From the NCBI GenBank assembly GCA_021799315.1, contig JAJZAR010000010.1, positions 1 to 23,942 on the forward strand: a stretch of DNA of 23,942 nt, in the 5' to 3' direction. Within the stretch, counting starts at the first letter, position 1; each line of letters opens with the position of its first letter. Made by a program: the position numbers and the translations under genes. This document shows, piece after piece, positions 14,471 through 23,034 of this stretch. The notes under the pieces are model-generated. The model was given only the letters and a program-made list of their open reading frames with translations. It had not been told where the DNA came from and searched no databases. This stretch comes from Thermoplasmata archaeon. Lineage in GTDB: Archaea > Thermoplasmatota > Thermoplasmata > Thermoplasmatales > Thermoplasmataceae.

Positions 14471-15916
14471 ATGGATGGAACACAACCTAAGAATCATAAG
14501 AAGGCCCTGATTGCAGGTATTATTGTGATCATTGTGATTGTTGCTGCGCTAGGCGTTATTGAATTCCATAGGCCTGCTCAGAAACAGAATCTGGTGATTA
14601 TGGTAGACAGTGGAAGTATGACCAGCTCATATCTTAAAGCAGTTGGCACTTCCTTTGAAAAATCGCATCCCAATGTTAATGTTGAGATAGACTCTGTTGG
14701 GTACAGTGACATGGTGACCACAGCCACCTCTACGCTGAAAGGCGGGAGTTCGACACCAAGCATATTTATGTACTATGCTTCTCAGTCACCTGATCTTGCA
14801 CCTCTACTTTATAATCTTAACAGCACAATGGGAAGACAATATCTTTCAGCATCAAACTTTGTTGCAGGAGATCTGGCATCAGGGTCCTTTGCTCCAAATG
14901 GAACAGGAAGCGGCACTAACTTTATAGGAGTACCAATTCACACTGTTCTCGGATACATACTTGTGTATAACAAAACTGTTTTTGAAAACACAACACTTCA
15001 GAACGGTTTTTACTCAACATATCATTTCCACATGAACCCAAAAGATCTGAAAAACTGGACTCAGATGAATGAGGTTGCCAAGTATATCTCTGAGAATACA
15101 AACTTTAACGGAAAAAACAATAAATACGCCTTCATGGTTCCTGACAGTTCTTCCCACTCAATTATTGATATGTTTTACAATCTGTTCTATCCCTATGGAG
15201 TTGGAAAATCAGCTACTGGGATACCTGCCAACAGTTCAGCCAATTACTGGACTTACTTTGGTATTAATAACAGTAAGGTGTCTATCTCCTATAACAACAC
15301 ATATGGAGTGCAAGCCCTGAAAATGTACAAAAACATAACACAGTATGAACCTTCAGTGTCAACGCAGCCAATAGGATATGATCAACAGGAACTTTATTTC
15401 GGAACAGGAGATTACGCAATGGGTCTTGCATGGTCAAGCTTTATTCCTACCTATGAGAATTCATCCTCAAAGGTGAAGAACGATCTTGGTGTGGCATTGC
15501 TGCCGGGAAATTATACAGGCTATTCTCCTACATTCCTTGGTGTTAACCCCCATGCACAGAATCTTACACTTGTTCTCCAATTTCTGAAGTACGCAACATC
15601 ATCTTCAGAGTTTGATATGGGAATAAATGACTATGCCTACGTCCCTTCAACATACACTGGTCTGAACGAGGCATCCCATCTTGCAAATTTCACCTGGCTA
15701 TCATCTCTGAACAACTATTCAAAAACCATAAAGCTTGACACAAACTATACAGAGATATTCCTGAAAGCCTCACCGCTGTTTTCAACACTGATCCCTGATT
15801 TCAACTCTCAGGTATACGATTACCTTACCGGGAGCCAGACTTCAGCAATCACTGCATTGAATACAGCCGCAAAGGAATGGGCAAGTGAATTAAAGGATCA
15901 GAATATACAGTTGTAA
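14471..15916 (+). CDS. Sugar-type ABC transporter substrate-binding protein
   Basis: This 481-residue extracellular solute-binding protein belongs to the family 1 (MalE-like) group. An N-terminal segment with basic residues then a membrane span (KALIAGIIVIIVIVAALGVI, about 11-30) anchors it; no lipobox Cys is present. The order HKKA followed by the hydrophobic stretch resembles the pilin-type signals of Sulfolobus sugar-binding proteins, so processing by a prepilin peptidase is possible. The mature part has DSGSMTSSYLKAVGTSFEKSHPNVNVE, the typical first lobe. Many N-x-S/T sequons suggest heavy glycosylation. The gene starts an operon with a fused permease (1-bp gap) and an ATPase. Substrate cannot be read from the sequence; the family transports mono- or oligosaccharides. 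Confidence 0.9.
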   Translation: MDGTQPKNHKKALIAGIIVIIVIVAALGVIEFHRPAQKQNLVIMVDSGSMTSSYLKAVGTSFEKSHPNVNVEIDSVGYSDMVTTATSTLKGGSSTPSIFMYYASQSPDLAPLLYNLNSTMGRQYLSASNFVAGDLASGSFAPNGTGSGTNFIGVPIHTVLGYILVYNKTVFENTTLQNGFYSTYHFHMNPKDLKNWTQMNEVAKYISENTNFNGKNNKYAFMVPDSSSHSIIDMFYNLFYPYGVGKSATGIPANSSANYWTYFGINNSKVSISYNNTYGVQALKMYKNITQYEPSVSTQPIGYDQQELYFGTGDYAMGLAWSSFIPTYENSSSKVKNDLGVALLPGNYTGYSPTFLGVNPHAQNLTLVLQFLKYATSSSEFDMGINDYAYVPSTYTGLNEASHLANFTWLSSLNNYSKTIKLDTNYTEIFLKASPLFSTLIPDFNSQVYDYLTGSQTSAITALNTAAKEWASELKDQNIQL

Positions 15917-15917
15917 C

Positions 15918-17627
15918 ATGTTTAAGTCATCTATTAGAAAGCAGGCGTTTTTAATATCCCTGCCTGCACTGGCTTATTTTTTCATTTTTGTTTTGTATCC
16001 AATTTTTGACAATGCTGTGATCTCATTTCAAGGGTTTAACTTTCTGGGCATAGGGCACTTTATAGGTTTAAAAAATTACGAAATTCTAGCCACGATTCCG
16101 CACATTGGACAGTTGGTGGACAATACAATTTTATATACAATAGCAGTGCCGGTCATAGACATAGGTCTTGCCATACCCCTTGCGGCTTTTCTTAAGCGTT
16201 TGAATAAACCCTATCTCATACCACTTATATTGCTGCCGTCCTTCATACCTCAGGTTACTTCTGCTAATACATGGCTTTTGCTTATGAACCCATCCTATGG
16301 CCTGCCATTCTATTTTGGTCATTTTGACATTTTTCATTCTGCATGGAGTGTGGTTCTGGTTGATGTTTGGTCAAGTCTTCCCCTTGCCACTCTGATCATA
16401 TATTCCGGCCTGAAATCTATTCCTCCAAATCTTGAAGAGGCATCTCAGATGGATGGTGTTAGAGGGGCCAGAAAACTGTTCAATATAGATATACCCTACA
16501 TAAAATCTAACATCCTATCTGCTTTTGTTCTAATGCTAATGTATGGGTCCTTTACCTTTGATCCAATCTACGTTCTTCAGTCTGTGTCAACGCCCTTCGG
16601 TATAAATGATCTGTCCTATTTTGCATATCAGAACTATTATACCAATATTGGCCTGGCCGCAGTAATTATAATAATTGTATCTGTCCTTTCATCGGTGTTT
16701 ACCATATTCTTCGTATATCTGACTCTGAAGCAATCCAAATCCCGAATGTCACGTACCTGGAGAGTTGGAATGAAAATATTTCCCAATAAGCAGATGCCAA
16801 AAATACTGCTTGGGATCATAATGGCCATGTTCATGATCTTTCTCATAGGACCAATTGTGTTTCTTGGCATAGATTCTATCAGACCTCTGTCGGAAATAAT
16901 ACGGATTCCACCCATATTTTATCCAAAGGTGCTCACCGGTTCCAATTATTCACAGGCATTTACAGTTGGAGGACCATATTTCCTATCCAGCATAGTTGCA
17001 TCACTTGTTTCATCAATCATAGTTGTATTCGTGGGGCTTCCCCTTGCCTATGCGGCAGCACGATACAAACTTGGAGGCCTGAAGATGATTGGTTTCGTAC
17101 TTTTCATATACTCCCTGCCAACAATCATATTTCTCATACCTATGCACAACATCATAGGTTCTCTTGGACAGTTAAATCAAATGACCGGACTGATCATATC
17201 CTATCCAGTATTTATTCTGCCGCTCTCCATATGGATGCTTTATAATTTCTATCAGAATTTTCCAAAGCACGTTGAAGAGGCTGCCAATATGGACGGCATG
17301 AATCTGTTCAGGACGTTTAGGAAGGTCATAATACCTCTAAGTTATGATGGAATGTATGTAACATTCCTTTATGCTTTCGTTCTGGCCTGGGGGGCACTCA
17401 TATTCCCTCTTGCGTTGACCTACTCGCCCTTCAACCTGAGCATATATTACCCATCAGGTGCTCAAACCATAACAATTCTAATAGGCTCCGCTGTTGGACA
17501 TGAGGCTGTAAAGTATGGGCTTCTGGCTGCCGCAAGCATAATCAGCATTATACCCTCTGTAATACTCGTTATAATCGTAAGAAATAAAATAGACAAACTT
17601 TGGAGAACTGGAGGTAATGTTAATTGA
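15918..17627 (+). CDS. Fused MalF-MalG-type ABC permease (both transmembrane subunits in one chain)
   Basis: The 569-residue protein has two complete binding-protein-dependent permease domains. Each has about six membrane spans and its own EAA loop, the contact site for the ATPase: EEASQMDGVRGARKLFNIDIP (from residue 173, without its last residue in usual alignments) and EEAANMDGMNLFRTFRKVII (from 453), 280 residues apart. The halves join near residues 265-295, at a basic cytoplasmic stretch (KQSKSRMSRTWRVGMK). In most sugar importers these are separate MalF and MalG proteins. The reading frame is unbroken, so this is a real fusion and not a sequencing artefact in an obvious way. Its TGA overlaps the TTG of the ATPase gene. 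Confidence 0.92.
   Translation: MFKSSIRKQAFLISLPALAYFFIFVLYPIFDNAVISFQGFNFLGIGHFIGLKNYEILATIPHIGQLVDNTILYTIAVPVIDIGLAIPLAAFLKRLNKPYLIPLILLPSFIPQVTSANTWLLLMNPSYGLPFYFGHFDIFHSAWSVVLVDVWSSLPLATLIIYSGLKSIPPNLEEASQMDGVRGARKLFNIDIPYIKSNILSAFVLMLMYGSFTFDPIYVLQSVSTPFGINDLSYFAYQNYYTNIGLAAVIIIIVSVLSSVFTIFFVYLTLKQSKSRMSRTWRVGMKIFPNKQMPKILLGIIMAMFMIFLIGPIVFLGIDSIRPLSEIIRIPPIFYPKVLTGSNYSQAFTVGGPYFLSSIVASLVSSIIVVFVGLPLAYAAARYKLGGLKMIGFVLFIYSLPTIIFLIPMHNIIGSLGQLNQMTGLIISYPVFILPLSIWMLYNFYQNFPKHVEEAANMDGMNLFRTFRKVIIPLSYDGMYVTFLYAFVLAWGALIFPLALTYSPFNLSIYYPSGAQTITILIGSAVGHEAVKYGLLAAASIISIIPSVILVIIVRNKIDKLWRTGGNVN
17610..17615 (+). promoter_or_regulatory. Ribosome binding site of the ABC ATPase
   Basis: GGAGGT, 8 bp before the TTG at 17624. 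It lies within the permease gene and decides the non-ATG start. Confidence 0.85.
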
Positions 17628-18628
17628 GTCAAATTGAAGTTAAAAATTTAAAAAAGAGTTTCGGAACTTTCACTGCACTGGATATCCCTGAACTTTCTTT
17701 CGCGGAAAAAAGTTATCTTACAGTTCTTGGCCCATCGGGATCTGGAAAGACAACATTTCTGAGGATTGTGGCCGGATTGGAAACTGCAGATAGCGGTGAA
17801 ATACTCGTGAATGGAAAGAACATTCTGGACGATCCACCATGGAAAAGAAGCATAGGTCTTGTGTTTCAGAACTATGCCCTCTATCCCCACCTGTCTGTAT
17901 ATCAAAATATTGCGACTCCACTCATACAGGCGAAGATGTCACAGACAACAATAAACAGCAAGATCGAGGAGATAGGGCAAATTATGGGGCTTGATGACAA
18001 AATGGGGAAACTTCCAAAGCAACTCAGTGGTGGACAGCAACAGAGAGTTGCCCTGGCAAGAGCGGTTATCAAACGACCCCGCATCCTGTTACTTGATGAA
18101 CCTCTTTCAAACCTCGATGCAAAGGTGCGTGTTGACCTACGAGATTATCTAAAACGCATACAGAAAGAGTTTGAACTCACCGCAATTCACGTAACTCACG
18201 ACCAAGCTGAGGGCATGGCCCTTGGAGATCAGATGGTGATAATACACAAGGGTAAGCTGGAGCAGACTGGAGTGCCGGAACATATTTACAGACATCCAGA
18301 AACCAGATTCGTTGCAAGTTTCATAGGAGAAGTGAATATACTCGAACCTTCTACAGCATCAATATTATCAGGAACTGAATACACTAATAATGCAGGGTTG
18401 AGATATGAAGATATTATTCCTGACCTGAGCGGCAAATTTGTGGGAAAAGTTGTTGAGAACCAGTTCATGGGGTCCAGACGAATGATAAGTTTCATGTTTA
18501 ATGGGGAAAAATTACGTTGTTACACCGAAAGAGATAGACTCAGCCAACTGCAGGGAGAGATTAAATTTAATGTCCTGAAAGATAGCATAGTAATGTTTTC
18601 AGATTTCGAGTCCGCCGAAGAGGCTTAA
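17624..18628 (+). CDS. MalK/MsmX-type sugar ABC transporter ATPase
   Basis: This is the ATP-hydrolysing subunit that powers the importer encoded just upstream. All motifs are intact: Walker A GPSGSGKTT (36-44), Q-loop Q82, signature LSGGQ (134-138), Walker B ILLLDEP (154-160), D-loop SNLD and H-loop H192. After residue 230 (FIGEVNILEPS) a C-terminal regulatory OB/TOBE-like domain follows; at 334 residues it is slightly shorter than MalK. The start is TTG at 17624 within TTGA, overlapping the permease stop by 4 bp and supported by GGAGGT. The 3' end overlaps the convergent HAD gene by 4 bp. Confidence 0.93.
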   Translation: MSQIEVKNLKKSFGTFTALDIPELSFAEKSYLTVLGPSGSGKTTFLRIVAGLETADSGEILVNGKNILDDPPWKRSIGLVFQNYALYPHLSVYQNIATPLIQAKMSQTTINSKIEEIGQIMGLDDKMGKLPKQLSGGQQQRVALARAVIKRPRILLLDEPLSNLDAKVRVDLRDYLKRIQKEFELTAIHVTHDQAEGMALGDQMVIIHKGKLEQTGVPEHIYRHPETRFVASFIGEVNILEPSTASILSGTEYTNNAGLRYEDIIPDLSGKFVGKVVENQFMGSRRMISFMFNGEKLRCYTERDRLSQLQGEIKFNVLKDSIVMFSDFESAEEA

Positions 18629-19290
18629 TTCCCTATTGAAATTTTTATAAAGTTTTCAATGAATGGTATACCTTCATGAAACCTTTTCACTGTCTTTGTT
18701 CCTGTGAATCCGCTTCCGTAATTATCGATGTAGAGAGTTTGGAATCCCATGGATTCTGACACCTTGATATCATTCACATAATTGTCTCCTATAGACAACA
18801 CCTTTTCCGGAACAAATTCTGACTGTGCCATAAGTTCTTTACCAAGAGATTTCAACCCTTCAGGTTTATGTGCCCCGTAGACTATTTTAGAGAAATATTC
18901 CAAAAAGCCAAGTTCCTTGAGAACAGGTTTTCCATATTTTTCTGGCGTGTTTGTTGCCAGGATGTGAACACAATCCTTCCTTGTGAGAACATCAATAGCC
19001 GTATCTGTTCTATAGATCTGAATTTCACCTCTATTCATTGACTCCCGTGTGAGTTCAAAAGATTTTTGAAGATGTTCTTCAAGATGAAATTCCCTTGCTA
19101 TTTCAGCAACTATGGCCCAGCCATCCTCACCAACATATGGACCTATTCCCATTATGGCATCCCGGCATCTGTCCATAAAGTTTCTGTTATCACACCTTCC
19201 TAGTTCATTCACATGCCTAGCATAGGCAAAGTATGACTCCGGTGAGTTGTATAGAGTTCCGTCAAAATCCCAAATGATCACTGGTTTCAT
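18625..19290 (-). CDS. HAD-superfamily hydrolase (phosphoglycolate phosphatase-like)
   Basis: This is a 221-residue haloacid dehalogenase-type phosphatase. Motif I is IIWDFDGTLYNS with nucleophile D8 and acid/base D10; motif II is LATNTP (T113); motif III is K142 in AHKPEGL; motif IV is IGDNYVNDIKVS (D169, D174). A helical cap occupies about residues 17-95. Relatives act on phosphoglycolate, sugar phosphates or nucleotides; the substrate is not predictable. The ATG overlaps the stop of the thioesterase gene by 4 bp (ATGA), so both form an operon. Its end runs 4 bp into the ABC ATPase gene on the other strand. Confidence 0.88.
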   Translation of the reverse strand: MKPVIIWDFDGTLYNSPESYFAYARHVNELGRCDNRNFMDRCRDAIMGIGPYVGEDGWAIVAEIAREFHLEEHLQKSFELTRESMNRGEIQIYRTDTAIDVLTRKDCVHILATNTPEKYGKPVLKELGFLEYFSKIVYGAHKPEGLKSLGKELMAQSEFVPEKVLSIGDNYVNDIKVSESMGFQTLYIDNYGSGFTGTKTVKRFHEGIPFIENFIKISIGN

Positions 19291-19703
19291 GGCTTTTCTT
19301 CTACCATTAAAGAGAGAAGCAGATCTTTCATTTCAGCATCTATGTCCATTTTTTTTCCGTGCATATCAATCCATACAACAACAGTTTTACCCTGAGCAAA
19401 AACAATATCTGTTCCTTTTTCTGTGATAACATGGGAAAAGACGCAGCTCGTTTTGCCCACATGGGAAATCCAGGTGGAGACAATAGGAGAATGGTGGAAG
19501 AGTATGGGCATTCGGAAGTCTATCTCTGCATGATTGACAACGAAGTTTACCTTTGAAGTCTTGAAATCGTGCAGAATTTCCTTAAAATAATTGGTTCGTC
19601 CAAGCTCCATGTAAGTGAGAAAATTTGCATTGTTCACATGACCCAGAGCATCCAGATCTCCATATCTCATCTGTACCTCTGTTCTGTTAATCTTATCGAC
19701 CAT
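19287..19703 (-). CDS. Hotdog-fold acyl-CoA thioesterase (4HBT family)
   Basis: The 138-residue protein is a 4-hydroxybenzoyl-CoA thioesterase-type hotdog domain, which hydrolyses acyl-CoA thioesters. The motif YGDLDALGHVNNANFLTYME (14-33) contains the catalytic Asp (D18) and the family HVNN. The rest (EIDFRMPILFHHSPIVSTWI, TEKGTDIVFAQGKTVVVWID) gives the beta strands. The ATG at 19703 is only about 20-25 bp from an AT-rich TATA-like element (CTTAATATTAATC, 19716-19728), so the mRNA is likely leaderless. The HAD phosphatase gene overlaps its stop. Natural substrate unknown. Confidence 0.9.
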   Translation of the reverse strand: MVDKINRTEVQMRYGDLDALGHVNNANFLTYMELGRTNYFKEILHDFKTSKVNFVVNHAEIDFRMPILFHHSPIVSTWISHVGKTSCVFSHVITEKGTDIVFAQGKTVVVWIDMHGKKMDIDAEMKDLLLSLMVEEKP

Positions 19704-19713
19704 GGCCCGAGAT

Positions 19714-19728
19714 TAATATTAAGAATAA
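19714..19728 (-). promoter_or_regulatory. TATA-like promoter of the thioesterase/HAD operon
   Basis: TTCTTAATATTAATC on the minus strand, centred roughly 20 bp from the ATG at 19703; no Shine-Dalgarno in between. Confidence 0.45.
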
Positions 19729-19868
19729 TAAGATTGAGAAACTTGTAATGTAAAGAGATACCCATTTCACGTGCCTGATGAGAGGTAATTTGCTATATAG
19801 ACATAGAGAGAAAATGTACTATTTCATTGTAATCTAATAATCTCCACACATTAATGTCTTCCCGCTAG
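19729..19868. other. Intergenic stretch, nothing recognised
   Basis: AT-rich, stop codons in all frames I read, no stable hairpin noticed. It lies just upstream of transposase remains and may include decayed IS sequence. Confidence 0.3.
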
Positions 19869-20218
19869 AATTCCATATTGTTTCTTCGTGATGTTTCCGT
19901 TCATGAACTTATGATATACCGCATCTGGTGTGCCTTCAATGTATACAAAAACAATCTTGAGGCAGATGTATCACAATTAAAGGACGATCACAAGATGTTC
20001 ATACACAAGTTTTGAATCTTCTGTCAATGTGTCTGCACCTTTAAAATCTGAACATTACTGATGGGAAATACAGTGTAGAAGATATTTTGTTCATACTCTC
20101 AAGAAGTAAGATATAAAGATTTGAGAAACAGGAGATCATGAAAGATATACCTAAAAATAGCAATGATCTGGTGTCAACTCTGAATATAGACCTCGATCCG
20201 TTACGTAAAAAGTCATGA
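19869..20218 (+). pseudogene. C-terminal remnant of a DDE (IS1634/IS4-like) transposase
   Basis: The segment reads as the end of a transposase broken by frameshift and nonsense changes. From 19869 the frame gives ...HELMIYRIWCAFNVYKNNLE and ADVSQLKDDHKMFIHKF, then TGA at 20013. The pattern of Tyr-x2-Arg, then Phe, Lys-Asn and Leu-Glu-Ala-Asp is that of the last catalytic region of IS1634/IS4-type transposases. After a frame change, 20045-20218 gives NLNITDGKYSVEDILFILSR, an in-frame TAA at 20114, and RFEKQEIMKDIPKNSNDLV up to LDPLRKKS and TGA. Endings of this type (SVEDIL..., EIxxEIPKK..., LDPL) are common in these transposases. No terminal inverted repeats were identified. The family assignment is from memory of patterns. 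Confidence 0.68.
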
Positions 20219-20256
20219 GTTAAGCTTTCATACATTTGATGAGCATTGGTATAGTA

Positions 20257-20292
20257 GAAATTTATTTATACAATTATGTCGTATCATATATA
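20257..20292 (+). promoter_or_regulatory. Promoter region of the secreted Cys-rich protein
   Basis: Two TATA-like elements are present: AATTTATTTATAC (20258-20270) and ATCATATATATG (20282-20293). The second lies about 20 bp before the ATG at 20308, suited to a leaderless mRNA. Confidence 0.4.
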
Positions 20293-20307
20293 TGCGAGTT
20301 AACATAT

Positions 20308-22359
20308 ATGAAAATAAAGAGAGAGAGACAAAAAAAGATCTTCATTGCACTCCTTTTTTCCATGATCATGATATTCTCAGCATTCACTATATATGAAAAT
20401 ACATCAACATCTTCTGTTACCAATAATAACACACAACAATCCATTCCCATACAATCCTACAATGCATACGGTGAATCCGTATGCTTCATAGGCAACCAGC
20501 CTGTGATCAGTTTCAGTTCCAATCCCATGGCAACACACTACCCAGTATCATGGGATATATTGTCTGTGAATACCGGAGGTATTCACAATACAAACAGTGC
20601 AACACCCTTCATAACAACAAACAACAACACACTCGTAATAAATCAGTTCACACACTACAGAACATCCCGAATCAATGATACAACACAGAATTCAGCCCAA
20701 CTGATCCAGTGCAGCAATACAACACAATCAGCAAGTGTGTTCTTCTTCCATCATTACACCATGTCTGCATCCCTTGCATGGAAGAACAAGCATCCATACA
20801 ACCAGACATACATGATCGATTTTACCATGATCACACCATACTCCAACAACTATCATGTGGGTGGTGACAACGGTTTCCACAACATGACTTTGAACAACAA
20901 CACAGGTATCATACCTGCATCATGTGTCAATCTGCAGGTAGGAGGCATGGATCTGTACTGGATGTCCGATGCATCTCTCTTCCATGGCGGTATGATTGAA
21001 CAGAAGGATCATCATGATATTGTGGTGATACCCTTCGGCACAGTCACATTGCAGGGTAATGAGACTTATACCATTGATCCCAGCATTGAACCTGCACCAA
21101 TGATTATTAACCCAGGCGGAGGAGGCGTATCAACAAGTGGAGGAGGAGGATCTGGTAGCGGTGGCGGAGGTTCCGGCAGTGGAAGCGGATCTGGCAGTGG
21201 TGGAGGAAGTTGCTCAACACCAGTCACAACCTATCCCCCAAAATTCGCATGCCTGAACATTAAACAGTCCCCCTCAACATGCTTTGCAAACGGATCTAAG
21301 AGTGATCACATAAGTATATGCTATGACCTGTGTTCTCTTACAGAGAATGGTCCAGTGAAGCTAGGTTTCTTTGAACGAGAGACCAATGGTGAAGATATTC
21401 TTCTGGGTACCCATGATGAATATCAGGAAGATTATAATACGTTCAGTGCAAACTTAAATAATCTGGGATTTTTCTCAGGTTTGTACGTAGCCTATGAATG
21501 TCCAGGTACAACAACATGGACATGCATTCAGAAACTGGGACACAGCTTTACAGAATACATGAACTTCAGCAAAGGGTATATCTATCCAGATCTGCAGGCC
21601 ACCCCCAATGCAGGAGACATTTTGAATTCCAATGGAAAACTGGTCGCAGAGATTTCCAGTGTTGTGAACACCTCTCAAGATCCTGTCTCTGCATGTGTAA
21701 ACTCACATATGGTACTGACTCTAACCCAGATGTTTGTTTCCAAAGGGGATGCTTACGGCGCCACAAATAGATGTGTATCCTTCAGTTATGCTACCAATAA
21801 CAAGGGAATAACAGGGCAGAGTCAATATTATCGTGAGGAGTATATAACATATAATTCTACGATTATGGACACTGAGCCAGCGACTTTAACAATTCTTTCA
21901 ATTGCTCTTATTTTAGCAACTATAGCACTGACCGTCGCCACTGCTGGTTTTGGTTACATTTTCTTCGTAGCGCTTGTTCTTGGAGGGGTTGGCATTTATA
22001 TTGCAGTAAGCCTATATCAATGTTATCCTGACCATACCGTTTTACAGAATAAGAAGGATTGTTCTGGTGAATTTAACTGTTGTGACCCCGCAACTGATAA
22101 ATTTGGTGCCAATGAGCCATACAATTATTTTTATACAACGTGTGACGATTGCTGCCATATATCAAATACCTTTGGACAGGGTGTAAGTATTGGCGTTGGA
22201 AAATCAACGATTACCTCAAGCGTCGTGGAGCAATTCACATACACAAGTGGATTTACAATCTTTAACACAACATTGAACGGAAGTCTTTGCAGAGAAAAAT
22301 ATTCTGGGACTTTGACGAGCCCGGTTGATATATATTATGAGGCGCCATCATCAAGTTGA
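20308..22359 (+). CDS. Large secreted or surface Cys-rich protein with Gly/Ser linker and C-terminal membrane hairpin
   Basis: I recognise no family. The frame is open from 20236, but the ATG at 20308 gives a classic signal peptide (KIKRERQKKIFIALLFSMIM) and lies near a TATA-like element, so 683 residues are likely. A Thr/Asn/Ser-rich extracellular domain (about 35-268, many N-x-S/T sequons) is followed by a linker made almost only of Gly and Ser (about 270-302). A second domain (303-520) holds about nine cysteines. Two adjacent hydrophobic spans (ILSIALILATIALTVATAGF and FFVALVLGGVGIYIAV, about 527-567) form a hairpin. The last 110 residues carry Cys clusters (NCCD, TTCDDCC). If the hairpin returns to the outside, all Cys-rich parts are extracytoplasmic. 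A role in adhesion or surface structure is inference. Confidence 0.8.
   Translation: MKIKRERQKKIFIALLFSMIMIFSAFTIYENTSTSSVTNNNTQQSIPIQSYNAYGESVCFIGNQPVISFSSNPMATHYPVSWDILSVNTGGIHNTNSATPFITTNNNTLVINQFTHYRTSRINDTTQNSAQLIQCSNTTQSASVFFFHHYTMSASLAWKNKHPYNQTYMIDFTMITPYSNNYHVGGDNGFHNMTLNNNTGIIPASCVNLQVGGMDLYWMSDASLFHGGMIEQKDHHDIVVIPFGTVTLQGNETYTIDPSIEPAPMIINPGGGGVSTSGGGGSGSGGGGSGSGSGSGSGGGSCSTPVTTYPPKFACLNIKQSPSTCFANGSKSDHISICYDLCSLTENGPVKLGFFERETNGEDILLGTHDEYQEDYNTFSANLNNLGFFSGLYVAYECPGTTTWTCIQKLGHSFTEYMNFSKGYIYPDLQATPNAGDILNSNGKLVAEISSVVNTSQDPVSACVNSHMVLTLTQMFVSKGDAYGATNRCVSFSYATNNKGITGQSQYYREEYITYNSTIMDTEPATLTILSIALILATIALTVATAGFGYIFFVALVLGGVGIYIAVSLYQCYPDHTVLQNKKDCSGEFNCCDPATDKFGANEPYNYFYTTCDDCCHISNTFGQGVSIGVGKSTITSSVVEQFTYTSGFTIFNTTLNGSLCREKYSGTLTSPVDIYYEAPSSS
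21116..21213 (+). repeat. Gly/Ser-encoding low-complexity linker
   Basis: About 98 bp of GGN/AGY codons encode a run of GGGGSGSG type. It separates the Asn/Thr-rich N-terminal domain from the Cys-rich domain and resembles a flexible spacer. Confidence 0.85.
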
Positions 22360-22368
22360 GGGAGTAAA

Positions 22369-22701
22369 ATGGGATACACACCAGAAAGGTCAAAAATAGA
22401 AATCATCCTCGGACTAAAGGCAAGAAAAGATATCATCCTCGGACTAAATTCAGTCAGACTAATGTGTTTGATCTATTTGTTGCTCTATTGTACATTTTGG
22501 ATTTACTATTCCATTTATTTAATTCCAAGTATAGCCATATTAAGTACTGTTATAATAGGTCTTCTTCTTATATTATATATTATTATATCTATTTCAATTA
22601 AACATCTCAAAGATTACAAGAGATTCTCAGGTCATTATTCTATTAGACCTCCCATAGGGTATTATGATGATTTTGACTTTGAGAATAATAAAATGTATTG
22701 A
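22369..22701 (+). CDS. Small two-pass membrane protein, function unknown
   Basis: The 110-residue protein starts at an ATG preceded by GAGGGAG (22359-22365), 9 bp after the stop of the secreted Cys-rich gene, so the two are probably co-expressed. Two hydrophobic spans (MCLIYLLLYCTFWIYYSIYL and SIAILSTVIIGLLLILYIII) are joined by a very short turn. The N-terminus has a 10-residue duplication with the core IILGL, from an exact DNA repeat. The C-terminal tail is hydrophilic with Tyr and acidic residues (YYDDFDFENNK). No family is recognised. It may help insert, anchor or process its neighbour. Confidence 0.68.
   Translation: MGYTPERSKIEIILGLKARKDIILGLNSVRLMCLIYLLLYCTFWIYYSIYLIPSIAILSTVIIGLLLILYIIISISIKHLKDYKRFSGHYSIRPPIGYYDDFDFENNKMY
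22402..22448 (+). repeat. Short direct repeat within the small membrane protein gene
   Basis: ATCATCCTCGGACTAAA occurs at 22402-22418 and again at 22432-22448, a 30-bp period, encoding IILGL twice. It keeps the frame and looks like a recent slippage duplication. Confidence 0.85.
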
Positions 22702-23034
22702 GAGAGTAAAAATCAGGTCACGAAGGTTAGACATTTACCTCATAGTCAAGACATAGGGAAGATTGACAATTCTCAAGAAAATAATTAGAATATGGTACCA
22801 TGGCAACAACTTACAGATACAAGAGTGTTAACAATGTTATACCTTACAGATTATTTCCCTAAGAAAACCTTAGGATAAATTCGTAATCTGCTAAAACTAT
22901 TCAATAGTTGAATGTTAACTAATAAAAACTTAATAACATGTAGCTATTACTATTTTGTATCCGATCTTGACAATCACCTCGCCCACGATTGCTGGGAAAG
23001 AACCAGTTGTTCAGGATTCTAACATGTGGTTTCT
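22702..23034. other. Intergenic stretch before the MarR gene
   Basis: No gene is supported. Visible elements are a 10-bp palindrome ATGGTACCAT (22792-22801), an inverted repeat AACTATT-c-AATAGTT (22895-22909) and AT-rich TATA-like sequence near 22918-22932 (ACTAATAAAAACTTA). The last two could be operator and promoter of the MarR gene, giving a leader of roughly 80 bp. Confidence 0.35.

Noticed and set aside
20041..20235. 64-codon minus-strand frame upstream of the secreted protein
   Set aside because: The other strand carries recognisable transposase remains; this frame is their mirror.
22801..22860. 20-codon plus-strand ORF in the gap before MarR (ATG just after the palindrome)
   Set aside because: Too short, no ribosome binding site and no recognised similarity; it could be an IS fragment but there is nothing to support it.
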